DNA of 17,351 bases from Firmicutes bacterium CAG:110 (GTDB lineage Bacteria; Bacillota; Clostridia; Oscillospirales; Oscillospiraceae): NCBI GenBank assembly GCA_000434635.1, contig HF988092.1, positions 12,241 to 29,591 of the forward strand, in the 5' to 3' direction. The position numbers were made by a program, and so were the translations under genes. Positions 8,138 to 14,410 of the stretch are shown here, piece by piece (the stretch's first letter is position 1; every line of letters starts with the position of its first letter). A model generated the notes under the pieces. The model ran no database searches and had not been told where the DNA came from. It was given only the letters and a program-made list of their open reading frames with translations.

Positions 8138-8993
8138 AGTCCACGCCTCCCAGCTCGTAAATGAAGATTTCCTCCAGGGACAAGGGCAGCACATCAAAAT
8201 ACGCGGGCTTGCACGCCGCGATTTTCGCGCCGACCTCCTCGGCCTCGCCCCGGACGATCAGGGTCTTTAAGCGTCCGGAAACGGTCGCATTGAGAATGTC
8301 CAGCTCCTGAGGCGCGTCGCCCACCAGCTGCAATTTCACGGTGCTGCCCTGCATGTCCGCAAGGCTCTTTTCCAGCAGCATTTTGCCCCGGTTCATGATG
8401 CCCACGTAGTCGCACACGTCCTCCAGCTCCCGCAGGTTGTGAGACGAGATCAGCACCGTGGTGCCGTGCCCCGCCACGTCGGAGAGAATCAGACCCATGA
8501 CCTGCCGCCGCATCACCGGATCCAGGCCGTCCACCGGCTCGTCCAGAATCAGCGTCCTGGGACGGGTGCAGACGGTCAGGTGGAACGCCGCCTGCTTCTG
8601 CATTCCCTTGGAAAACCGGCGGATGGGCGTCCGTTTGGGAAGCTGAAACACGTCGTACAGCTTGTCAAACAGGGCATCGTCAAAGGTAGGGTAAATGCCC
8701 CGGTAGAACCTGCGCATATCCTCCAGCGTCGCGGAGGGGTAGTAGAAAATCTCGTCGGGGATATAGCCGATGGCCGCCTTCACGGCGGGATTTTCATAGA
8801 TTGGCTGCTCATCCATGGTGACGCTGCCGCTGTCCGGGCGGTAGACGCCGGTGAGGTGCCGGATGGCAGTGGACTTGCCCGCGCCGTTGGGGCCGACAAG
8901 GCCGTAGACCCGCCCGCTCGGGACGGTCAGGGTCAGGTCGTCCAGCGCCTTAAAATTGCCGAAGGTCTTGGTCACATTCTTCATTTCAAGCAT
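8112..8993 (-). CDS. ABC transporter ATP-binding protein, YtrB-like
   Basis: This 293-residue ATPase powers the ABC-2 permease encoded next. The nucleotide-binding domain covers about residues 2-215: Walker A GPNGAGKST (34-42), signature RRFSKGMQKQ (125-134, an FSKGM variant common in drug and bacteriocin exporters), Walker B LILDEP (148-153) with D-loop GLDP, and switch His185 in SSHN. The last 75 residues form a family-typical C-terminal extension. The ATG at 8993 overlaps the end of the GntR gene by 8 bases, with GGGAGA about 9 bases upstream. A second ATG three codons later is possible. One ATPase with one permease suggests a homodimer of each or a 2:2 complex. Confidence 0.93.
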   Translation of the reverse strand: MLEMKNVTKTFGNFKALDDLTLTVPSGRVYGLVGPNGAGKSTAIRHLTGVYRPDSGSVTMDEQPIYENPAVKAAIGYIPDEIFYYPSATLEDMRRFYRGIYPTFDDALFDKLYDVFQLPKRTPIRRFSKGMQKQAAFHLTVCTRPRTLILDEPVDGLDPVMRRQVMGLILSDVAGHGTTVLISSHNLRELEDVCDYVGIMNRGKMLLEKSLADMQGSTVKLQLVGDAPQELDILNATVSGRLKTLIVRGEAEEVGAKIAACKPAYFDVLPLSLEEIFIYELGGVDYEIKDILL

Positions 8994-9354
8994 GTCTATG
9001 GTCTCCCTTCTCGATTCTGGCCACCAGCTCGCCGTGGCTCGCGCCCATGGTCAGCAGCGCCGCGGCGGCTTCGTCGAAGCTCAGCAGCAGCCGTTTTTTC
9101 TCCCGTTCTCTGATCTCTCCGTCGCCGCAGACGAAGCAGCCCTTTCCCGGCACGGTGGCGATCCACCCTTCCGCCTCCAGCCGTCGGTAAGCCCGCTGGA
9201 TAGTATTGGGGTTAATGGCAAGCTGAGCGGCCAGGTCCCGGACGCTGGGCAGCTTCTCCCCCGGCCGCAGCACGCCGCCGGTGATCTGCTCCCGGAATCC
9301 GTCCACGATCTGCGCATAGATCGGCCGGGAGTCCCGGTAATCCAAGTGTACCAT
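8986..9354 (-). CDS. GntR-family transcriptional repressor, YtrA subfamily
   Basis: This 122-residue regulator has an N-terminal winged helix (about 10-75: PIYAQIVDGFREQI, then PGEKLPSVRDLAAQL and NPNTIQRAYRRLEAEG, then the wing around GKGCFV). Only a short helical tail of about 45 residues follows. The lack of a large ligand domain places it in the YtrA subfamily, which controls ABC transporter operons. The ATG at 9354 has AAGGAGG 7 bases upstream. An upstream in-frame start at 9423 would sit in the promoter and is rejected. It is the first gene of its operon and most likely represses itself and the ABC genes through the inverted repeat at 9367-9395. In Bacillus the related YtrA operon responds to cell-wall antibiotics; the inducer here is unknown. 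Confidence 0.93.
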   Translation of the reverse strand: MVHLDYRDSRPIYAQIVDGFREQITGGVLRPGEKLPSVRDLAAQLAINPNTIQRAYRRLEAEGWIATVPGKGCFVCGDGEIREREKKRLLLSFDEAAAALLTMGASHGELVARIEKGDHRHA

Positions 9355-9366
9355 GGTATTCCTCCT

Positions 9367-9395
9367 TAACTGTATTAGTTGTACTAGTACGGTTA
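9367..9395 (-). promoter_or_regulatory. Candidate GntR/YtrA operator (inverted repeat)
   Basis: Two 12-base arms (9367-9378 and 9384-9395) match as an inverted repeat at 10 of 12 positions around a 5-base spacer. A 10-base perfect palindrome GTACTAGTAC lies within (9381-9390). The site covers the expected transcription start and lies between the -10 and the ribosome site of gntR, which is where an autorepressor would act. Confidence 0.6.
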
Positions 9396-9423
9396 GGATA
9401 ACGCAGGATACAGGATTTGTCAA
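9395..9423 (-). promoter_or_regulatory. Promoter of the gntR-ABC operon
   Basis: On the minus strand a consensus TTGACA -35 (9418-9423) and TATCCT -10 (9395-9400, four of six consensus bases) are separated by exactly 17 bases. The -10 is followed at once by the inverted-repeat operator. The -35 lies at the edge of the recombinase relic. Confidence 0.75.
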
Positions 9424-9434
9424 TACGAGGGGAG

Positions 9435-10127
9435 ATTAAGAGTTTATTAAATAACGAGCCGTTCAGGGACGGCAAAATCGGACGGATCAAGCGCGTCATC
9501 GTAAAGGACATGAGCCGCTTTGGGCGCGATTATCTCCAAGTGGGAATGTATACCGATGTTGTTTTCCCGGAGTTTGGCGTTCATTTCATTGCCGTCAATG
9601 ACGGCGTGGACAGCACACGCGGCGAAAGTGAGTTTACCGCGATCCGCAATGTGTTCAACGAAATGTATGCCCGCGATACCTCTAAGAAGATTCGCGCTAC
9701 ATGGCAGAGTAAAGGCAAGTCCGGCGAGCCGGAAATTTGTCAAGGATATTTTTGCTGACTGTCATGTATCTCCAGACATAGAAGCAGCACCTGCGGTTTC
9801 AAAAGAAGCACCTGTGCTCTGTCTGCCATTCGCGCTACATGGCAGAGCAAAGGCAAGTCCGGCGAGCATTTGACGACCATTCCGCCCTATGGGTATATGA
9901 AAAACCCAGAGGACAAAAAGAAATGGATCGTCGATGAAGAAGCCGCAGCCGTCGTACAGAAGATCTTCTCCTTGTGCGCATCCGGCAAGGGACCCACGCA
10001 GATTGCTAAATGGCTCAAACAGCAGCAAATCTTGAACCCAACCGCCTATTGCCATGCGAAAGGTCTGCCGACCAGCAACAAGCCGACAGCAGACCCGCAC
10101 AAATGGACGAATGATACTAAAACCTAA
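9435..10127 (+). pseudogene. Relic of a large serine recombinase (Tn4451 TnpX/resolvase type)
   Basis: This is the only plus-strand coding trace. It keeps the middle of the resolvase catalytic domain (VIVKDMSRFGRDYLQVGMY, then FPEFGVHFIAVNDGVDS, then NVFNEMYARDTSKKIRA) and the start of the Recombinase domain (TTIPPYGYMKNPEDKKKWIV, then EEAAAVVQKIFSLC, then GPTQIAKWL). The N-terminal strand with the catalytic serine is missing. So is everything past WTNDT, including the Zn-ribbon and coiled-coil region, leaving about 185 codons of a family that usually has around 500 or more. A TGA at 9756-9758 stops the frame. That stop lies in a 138-base unit flanked by two 40-base direct repeats. Removing exactly one unit restores one open frame from before 9435 to 10127. 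It cannot encode an active enzyme. Confidence 0.88.
9690..9867 (+). repeat. Pair of 40-bp direct repeats flanking a 98-bp insert in the recombinase relic
   Basis: The 40 bases at 9690-9729 recur at 9828-9867 with one difference (T to C at the 21st base), giving a period of 138 bases, or 46 codons. Both copies encode IRATWQSKGKSGE in the recombinase frame. The 98 bases between them do not look like recombinase in that frame and contain the TGA at 9756-9758. Confidence 0.9.
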
Positions 10128-10200
10128 TTAAACGCTTTAATGATCCAATCGCGTCCGGTAATGCTGAAAATGGTATTATACTAATTCTTAATAAGCCTAT
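10128..10200. other. AT-rich spacer with no gene seen
   Basis: The base composition drops to AT-rich here compared with the flanking operons. I see no ORF of interest, RNA gene or terminator between the recombinase relic and the foldback element. Confidence 0.5.
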
Positions 10201-10367
10201 TTAGGGTCTATCTGAAAACCGTCAACACGCCCAAACAGCGGGTCTTTTCCGTCTGCTGTGCACCATTTTCCCTTGCAATACACAAAGTATTCCTGCGGAA
10301 AAATGGCTTCAGCAGGCGAAAAATCCCTCGCTGTTGGTCATATTTCCGGTTTTCAGATAGACCCTAA
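10201..10367. mobile_element. MITE-like foldback element with 21-bp terminal inverted repeats
   Basis: The 21 bases at 10201-10221 are the perfect reverse complement of 10347-10367. The ends read GGGTCTATCTGAAAACCG inward, bordered by TA on each side (10202-10203 and 10365-10366). If that TA is the duplicated target, the element is 161 bases. The interior also folds back imperfectly: AACAGCGGG...TGCTG...CCATTTTCC on the left pairs with GGAAAAATGG...CAGCAGG...CGCTGTT on the right. The loop contains a small AATAC/GTATT stem. It encodes no protein. A TA duplication would suggest mobilisation by an IS630/Tc1-type transposase, but no such gene is in the window, so that link is inference. Confidence 0.8.
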
Positions 10368-10510
10368 CTATCCGCAACGATGTGATATACTATATCTGGT
10401 AAGATGGTTAAAGTGGTTTACTAGATTTTAGTATCACTCCGACACGTATTGCGATTATTTGTTTTTTCTCTCTACCCCAACTATTGACATAGAACCTCTT
10501 TTTATGAACA
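10368..10510. other. AT-rich spacer with an imperfect inverted repeat
   Basis: No gene is visible. An imperfect AT-rich inverted repeat starts GTGATATACTATATCTGG (10382-10399) and closes with CTAGATTTTAGTATCAC (10421-10437), with several mismatches. It may be decayed mobile DNA like its neighbours. Confidence 0.35.
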
Positions 10511-10511
10511 G

Positions 10512-10545
10512 TTTTCCGGGGTTTCCTGTCGGAAACCCCGGAAAA
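10512..10545 (-). terminator. Intrinsic terminator of the nup operon
   Basis: A perfect 15-bp stem (10512-10526 with 10531-10545, loop TGTC) begins 4 bases past the nupQ stop. The stem ends in AAAA/TTTT pairs, so it has T-rich sequence on both sides, and could also stop plus-strand transcripts arriving from the relic side. Confidence 0.9.
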
Positions 10546-10549
10546 AATA

Positions 10550-11494
10550 TCATCTGCTTCCCTTGTCGTAGGGGATGCCCTCGGCCTTGGGGGCGCGGGA
10601 CTTCTTGGAGGTGAACGCCAGCACCACCAGAGAAATGATGTACGGGAGCATGTTGTACACCACGCTGGGGATGTTCATGTTCAGCAGGAAGTCAAAGCCG
10701 GAATACACATTGCCCAGCGCCCGGCAGAAGCCGAACAGCAGCGCCGCCAGCGCGATTTTCAGGGGGTGCCACGCGCCGAAGATCATGACGGCCAGAGCCA
10801 GGAAGCCGAAGCCCGCCACGCCGTTTTCAAACTTCCACACGCTGACGCCCGCGGTGATGTACACGATGCCGCCGAGACCGCCCAGCAGTCCGGAGATCAG
10901 CACACCGGCATAGCGCATCCTGTAGACGTTGATACCCACGGAGTCCGCCGCCTGAGGATGCTCACCGCAGGCACGCAGCCGCAGACCGAAGCGGGTCTTG
11001 TACAGCGCCACGTAGGCGGCGATCAGGCACAGCACCGCCACCAGCATGAACCAGTTCAGCTCGAACCCGCCCACATGAACCAGCAGCAGGTCTTTCGTGC
11101 GGGTGTAGGAGATGTCGGAGGACACGTCGTTGCCGCCGGAGGCCGCGGTGTTCATGGCCTTCACCGCCACGGTAGCCGCAGCAGTTGCCAGCATGTTCAT
11201 GGCGGTGCCGGTGATGGTCTGGTCAGCCTTGAAGTTGATGGCCGCCACCGCAAGCAATAGCGAGAAAACAAGGCCGAACAGAGCGCTGACAATGACGGTG
11301 GTGATGACCATGACCGGCGCTCCCACGGAGACCGGCATGAATTTCAGCACCAGAGCGCCGCCCAGAGCGCCGATGACCATGATGCCCTCCAGACCGATGT
11401 TGATAACGCCGCTGCGCTCGGCGAAGCAGCCGCCCAAGGCGACCAGCATCAGAACGGACGCGAAGATCAAAGTGTATTGGATCAGCAGTGTCAT
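10550..11494 (-). CDS. nupQ: Nucleoside ABC transporter permease, NupQ-like
   Basis: This 314-residue membrane protein is one of the two different permease subunits of a BMP-type nucleoside importer. It is almost entirely hydrophobic, with about eight to ten helices, and carries the family's conserved loop SGVINIGLEGIM (28-39). RACGEHPQAADSVGIN in the middle is the cytoplasmic coupling-loop region typical of these permeases. The length is close to that of Bacillus NupQ. The start ATG overlaps the nupP stop as ATGA, with GAGG just upstream, so the two permeases are translationally coupled. It is the last gene, followed by the 15-bp terminator. Substrate assignment rests on the neighbouring cdd and deoB. 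Confidence 0.9.
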   Translation of the reverse strand: MTLLIQYTLIFASVLMLVALGGCFAERSGVINIGLEGIMVIGALGGALVLKFMPVSVGAPVMVITTVIVSALFGLVFSLLLAVAAINFKADQTITGTAMNMLATAAATVAVKAMNTAASGGNDVSSDISYTRTKDLLLVHVGGFELNWFMLVAVLCLIAAYVALYKTRFGLRLRACGEHPQAADSVGINVYRMRYAGVLISGLLGGLGGIVYITAGVSVWKFENGVAGFGFLALAVMIFGAWHPLKIALAALLFGFCRALGNVYSGFDFLLNMNIPSVVYNMLPYIISLVVLAFTSKKSRAPKAEGIPYDKGSR

Positions 11495-12630
11495 TTGTCC
11501 TCGCCCCCTTCCTGAATTTGTGCGGCTTTTGCGGCTTTCCGCTCATCGGCTTTCCGCAGCCGGGTCTGGATGAAATACTTGAAGAAGCCCACAAAGGCGC
11601 ACAGATAAATGATCAGCGCGGAGATCAGGCTGGAGATCTGGGAGCAGTAGACCTGCAGATCCACGTTGCCGCCGCCTGTGGTGATGTACTGGATGAAGAA
11701 CGCGGACAGGATCGAGCCAATGGGGCTGAGGCCGCCGAGGAACGCAACGGCGATGCCGTTGAAGCCCATGGCGGGGACGGAGGAAATGGTGGTCTCCCAG
11801 TCCTCGATGCCGGTGAGGTACAGCAGGCCCGCGCCGAAGCCCGCCAGAGCGCCCGCGATGACCATGGTGAGGATGATGTTCTGGTTTTCCTTCATGCCGC
11901 AGTATTTGGCGGCGTTGTAGTTGCTGCCGGTGGCCTTCAGCTCGTAGCCGAATTTGGTCTTATTCAGAACCACCCACACCAGCACCGCCGTCAGAACCGC
12001 AATGGGAATGGCGATGGTAACGCTTTTTTCGTTGTTGAAGAGCTTTTCCAGTCCCAGACTGGGGATGAGCGCGCCGGGGTTGGTGGACTGGAGGGTCTTG
12101 GTATAGGGGCTGGTGGGATTCTTCACCGTGCCCAGCACCAGGTTGGTCAGATACAGGGTGATCCAGTTGAGCATGATACCGGAAATGACCACGTTGACGT
12201 TGAACAGCGTCCGCAGCGCACCCGCCAGCATACCCAGCAGCGCACCCGCCAGCATACCCAGGATGATGCAGACATACCACGGCATATTCCACGCCAGCGC
12301 GGCATACAGCGCGGCGCAGGCGCCGGCGCAGTACTGACCCGCCGCGCCGATATTGAACATACCCACCTTGTAGGCAAACAGAACGGACAGGGCGCACAGC
12401 AGCAGCGGCGCCGTGCGCACCAGCGCCTGACCGAAGTACTTGAGCTTCAGCGCACCAGGAAAGCGCAGGAAGCTCTTCATCACCGCGACGATCGCTTCAA
12501 AGGCGCCGCTGGGTTCGATGATCAGCAGCACCAGATATCCCACGATCAGGCCGCCCAGAACACACACCAAGGATGCGAGCAATGTCTGGAAGCCGTCCTT
12601 GCGGATCAGGGATTCACGTTCTTTTTTCAC
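11491..12630 (-). CDS. nupP: Nucleoside ABC transporter permease, NupP-like
   Basis: This 379-residue protein is the second permease subunit of the nucleoside importer. It has about ten hydrophobic helices and the conserved family loop GMFNIGAAGQY (90-100), equivalent to SGVINIGLEG in NupQ. Residues 125-140 contain an eight-residue repeat, GMLAGALL then GMLAGALR, encoded by an exact 24-base tandem duplication. The C-terminus is a charged tail (KADERKAAKAAQIQ). The start is GTG: it overlaps the nupO stop as GTGA, with AAGGAGG about 10 bases upstream, and no ATG lies nearby. The overlap shows tight coupling to the ATPase. Confidence 0.9.
   Translation of the reverse strand: MKKERESLIRKDGFQTLLASLVCVLGGLIVGYLVLLIIEPSGAFEAIVAVMKSFLRFPGALKLKYFGQALVRTAPLLLCALSVLFAYKVGMFNIGAAGQYCAGACAALYAALAWNMPWYVCIILGMLAGALLGMLAGALRTLFNVNVVISGIMLNWITLYLTNLVLGTVKNPTSPYTKTLQSTNPGALIPSLGLEKLFNNEKSVTIAIPIAVLTAVLVWVVLNKTKFGYELKATGSNYNAAKYCGMKENQNIILTMVIAGALAGFGAGLLYLTGIEDWETTISSVPAMGFNGIAVAFLGGLSPIGSILSAFFIQYITTGGGNVDLQVYCSQISSLISALIIYLCAFVGFFKYFIQTRLRKADERKAAKAAQIQEGGEDK
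12214..12261 (-). repeat. Exact 24-bp tandem duplication inside nupP
   Basis: The bases 12214-12237 are repeated exactly at 12238-12261. The unit is a multiple of three, so the frame is kept and eight residues (GMLAGAL plus L or R) are added within one hydrophobic helix region. Confidence 0.9.
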
Positions 12631-14168
12631 TGCTCCTTCGCCTCCTTCTTCGCGCCGGCCATGTACAGGCCCAATTCTTCCACGGTGGTCGTCTTGGGGT
12701 CAAGCTCTCCTACGATCTCGCCCTCGTACATGACGAGGATGCGGTCGGACACCGTCATGACCTCGTCCAGCTCCAGAGAGACCAGCAGCACTGCCTTGCC
12801 CGCGTCCCGCTGGGCGACGATCTGCTTGTGAATATACTCAATGGCGCCTACGTCCAGACCGCGGGTGGGCTGCACCGCAATAAGCAGCTGGGGGTTCTTG
12901 TCGATCTCCCGGGCGATGATCGCTTTCTGCTGGTTGCCGCCGGACATGGAACGAGCCACGGTGACGGGGCCCTGACCGGAACGGACGTCATACTGCTCGA
13001 TCAGCCGCTCGGCATAGGCGCGGATGTTCTTCCGGCGGAGGAAGCCGAACTTGTCGGTGAACTCCGGCTCAAAATACCGCTGTAAGATCATGTTGTCTTC
13101 CAGCGTGTAGTCCAGCACCAGACCGTGCTTGTGGCGATCCTCCGGAATGTGGCTCATGCCCAGAATGCTGCGGCGGCGGATGGGCGCGTGGGTGATGTCC
13201 ACGCCGCACATGGTGATCGTGCCGCCGGACGCGGGTTCCAGACCGGATATGGCATATACCAGCTCGCTCTGGCCGTTGCCGTCGATGCCCGCGATGCAGA
13301 CGATCTCCCCCGCGTGTACCTGAAAGCTGACGTTTTTGACTGCGTTGTTCTTATGGACTTTGGAGGGAACGGTGAGGTTCTTCACATCCAGAACCACCTC
13401 CGCCGGGTGCGCCTCGCCCTTGGTGACTGCGAATTCCACGTCACGGCCGACCATCATCCGGGACAGCTCTGCCTTGGTGGTATCCGCGATGTTCACGGTG
13501 CCCATGTACTTGCCCTTGCGCAGAACGGAGCAGCGGTCGGCAACCGCCATGATCTCGTTGAGCTTGTGGGAGATAAAGAGGATGGACTTTCCTTCCGCCG
13601 CCAGATTGCGCATGATCTGCAGCAGCTCCTGGATTTCCTGGGGGGTCAGCACGGCGGTAGGCTCGTCGAAAATCAGGATCTCGTTGTCCCGGTACAGCAT
13701 TTTCAGAATTTCCGTGCGCTGCTGCATACCGACGGAGATGTCCTCGATCAGCGCGTCAGGATCGACCCGCAGGCCGTATTTTTCCGACAGCGCCATGACC
13801 TTTTCCCGGGCGCGGGCGCGCTGAAGAATGCCGTGCTTCGTATCCTCGTCACCGAGGATGATGTTGTCCAGCACGGAGAAGCACTCCACCAGCTTGAAGT
13901 GCTGGTGAACCATGCCGATGCCCAGGGCATTGGCGTCGTTGGGGTTGTTGATTTTGACCTCCACGCCGTCCTTTTTGATCACGCCCTCTTCGGCCTGATA
14001 AAGGCCGAACAGAACGCTCATCAGCGTGGATTTTCCGGCGCCGTTTTCACCCAGCAGGGCGTGTATCTCGCCCTTTTTCAGCTGGAGCGTAACATTGTCG
14101 TTTGCGATGATACCGGGGAAGCGCTTCGTAATGTTTACCATTTCGATTGCGTAAGGTACATCCTGCAA
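12627..14168 (-). CDS. nupO: Nucleoside ABC transporter ATP-binding protein with two fused ATPase domains, NupO-like
   Basis: This 513-residue ATPase energises nucleoside import. Domain 1 is intact: Walker A GENGAGKST (40-48), signature SVGMQQR (145-151), Walker B LIFDEP (165-170) and switch His201. Domain 2 has a degenerate Walker A (GIDGNGQSEL, 294-303, no lysine), an intact signature SMSGGNQQK (408-416) and QPTRGLD in place of the usual Walker B glutamate region. This asymmetry is normal for RbsA/NupO-type proteins. I choose a TTG start at 14168, because AAGGAGG lies 8 bases upstream and the protein then begins QDVPYAIEM, as relatives do. A GTG at 14210 has only AAGGGG, and the ATG at 14141 has no ribosome site. 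The gene has its own promoter and a structured leader. Confidence 0.92.
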   Translation of the reverse strand: MQDVPYAIEMVNITKRFPGIIANDNVTLQLKKGEIHALLGENGAGKSTLMSVLFGLYQAEEGVIKKDGVEVKINNPNDANALGIGMVHQHFKLVECFSVLDNIILGDEDTKHGILQRARAREKVMALSEKYGLRVDPDALIEDISVGMQQRTEILKMLYRDNEILIFDEPTAVLTPQEIQELLQIMRNLAAEGKSILFISHKLNEIMAVADRCSVLRKGKYMGTVNIADTTKAELSRMMVGRDVEFAVTKGEAHPAEVVLDVKNLTVPSKVHKNNAVKNVSFQVHAGEIVCIAGIDGNGQSELVYAISGLEPASGGTITMCGVDITHAPIRRRSILGMSHIPEDRHKHGLVLDYTLEDNMILQRYFEPEFTDKFGFLRRKNIRAYAERLIEQYDVRSGQGPVTVARSMSGGNQQKAIIAREIDKNPQLLIAVQPTRGLDVGAIEYIHKQIVAQRDAGKAVLLVSLELDEVMTVSDRILVMYEGEIVGELDPKTTTVEELGLYMAGAKKEAKEQ

Positions 14169-14231
14169 TCCAATTACCTCCTTTTCGTTCCCGGCGGGGC
14201 AGCGGCACAATTCGCCCCTTTCCTTCCGCCG

Positions 14232-14274
14232 CCGTCCGGCAATCCATCATGGGAGGGCTGCCGCTGCCGGACGG
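14232..14274 (-). ncRNA. Hairpin in the nupO leader RNA
   Basis: A perfect 10-bp GC-rich stem (CCGTCCGGCA with TGCCGGACGG, loop of 23) lies in the roughly 125-base leader between the nupO promoter and start. No T-tract follows, so it is not a simple terminator. It may stabilise the transcript or take part in control. I cannot match it to a known riboswitch class. Confidence 0.5.
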
Positions 14275-14298
14275 TTCTAAACTCGTGTGTCACTTTTT

Positions 14299-14327
14299 AT
14301 TATACACGACCTATCGTCAGATTTCAA
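14299..14327 (-). promoter_or_regulatory. Strong promoter of nupO-nupP-nupQ
   Basis: The minus strand has TTGAAA (14322-14327, five of six consensus bases), a 17-base spacer and a perfect TATAAT (14299-14304). It is the best promoter match in the window. It lies just after the nupN terminator, so the transporter genes can be expressed apart from the binding protein. Confidence 0.8.
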
Positions 14328-14360
14328 ATAAAATCCGTAGAAATTGGGAAATTTTTTGGT

Positions 14361-14393
14361 AAAAAAAGAGAACGGGCAGTTTGCCCGTTCTCT
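14361..14393 (-). terminator. Intrinsic terminator after nupN
   Basis: A perfect 12-bp stem (14367-14378 with 14382-14393, loop of 3) is followed on the minus strand by seven T (complement of 14361-14367). It begins 17 bases past the nupN stop and separates the binding-protein transcript from nupO. Confidence 0.92.
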
Positions 14394-14410
14394 TGCAGGT
14401 TCAATGGGGA

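Noticed and set aside
9690..9867. CRISPR-like repeat-spacer pattern
   Set aside because: There are only two 40-base copies, they encode recombinase residues in frame, and no third copy or cas gene is present.
10484..10512. Plus-strand TTGACA at 10484-10489 as a promoter
   Set aside because: At 16-18 bases downstream there is no -10-like hexamer, and the terminator stem and a minus-strand gene follow.
11488..12831. Long plus-strand open frame opposite nupP and the end of nupO; similar ones at 6278-7717, 13125-14525 and 14381-15610
   Set aside because: They are antisense shadows of GC-rich genes. The translations are low-complexity and rich in His, Gln, Gly and Val, have no family motifs and no ribosome sites, while the opposite strand holds clear conserved proteins.
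14047..14250. Possible short upstream ORF (ATGATG at 14250) in the nupO leader
   Set aside because: There is no ribosome site before it, part of it lies in the hairpin loop and stem, and its second half overlaps nupO out of frame.
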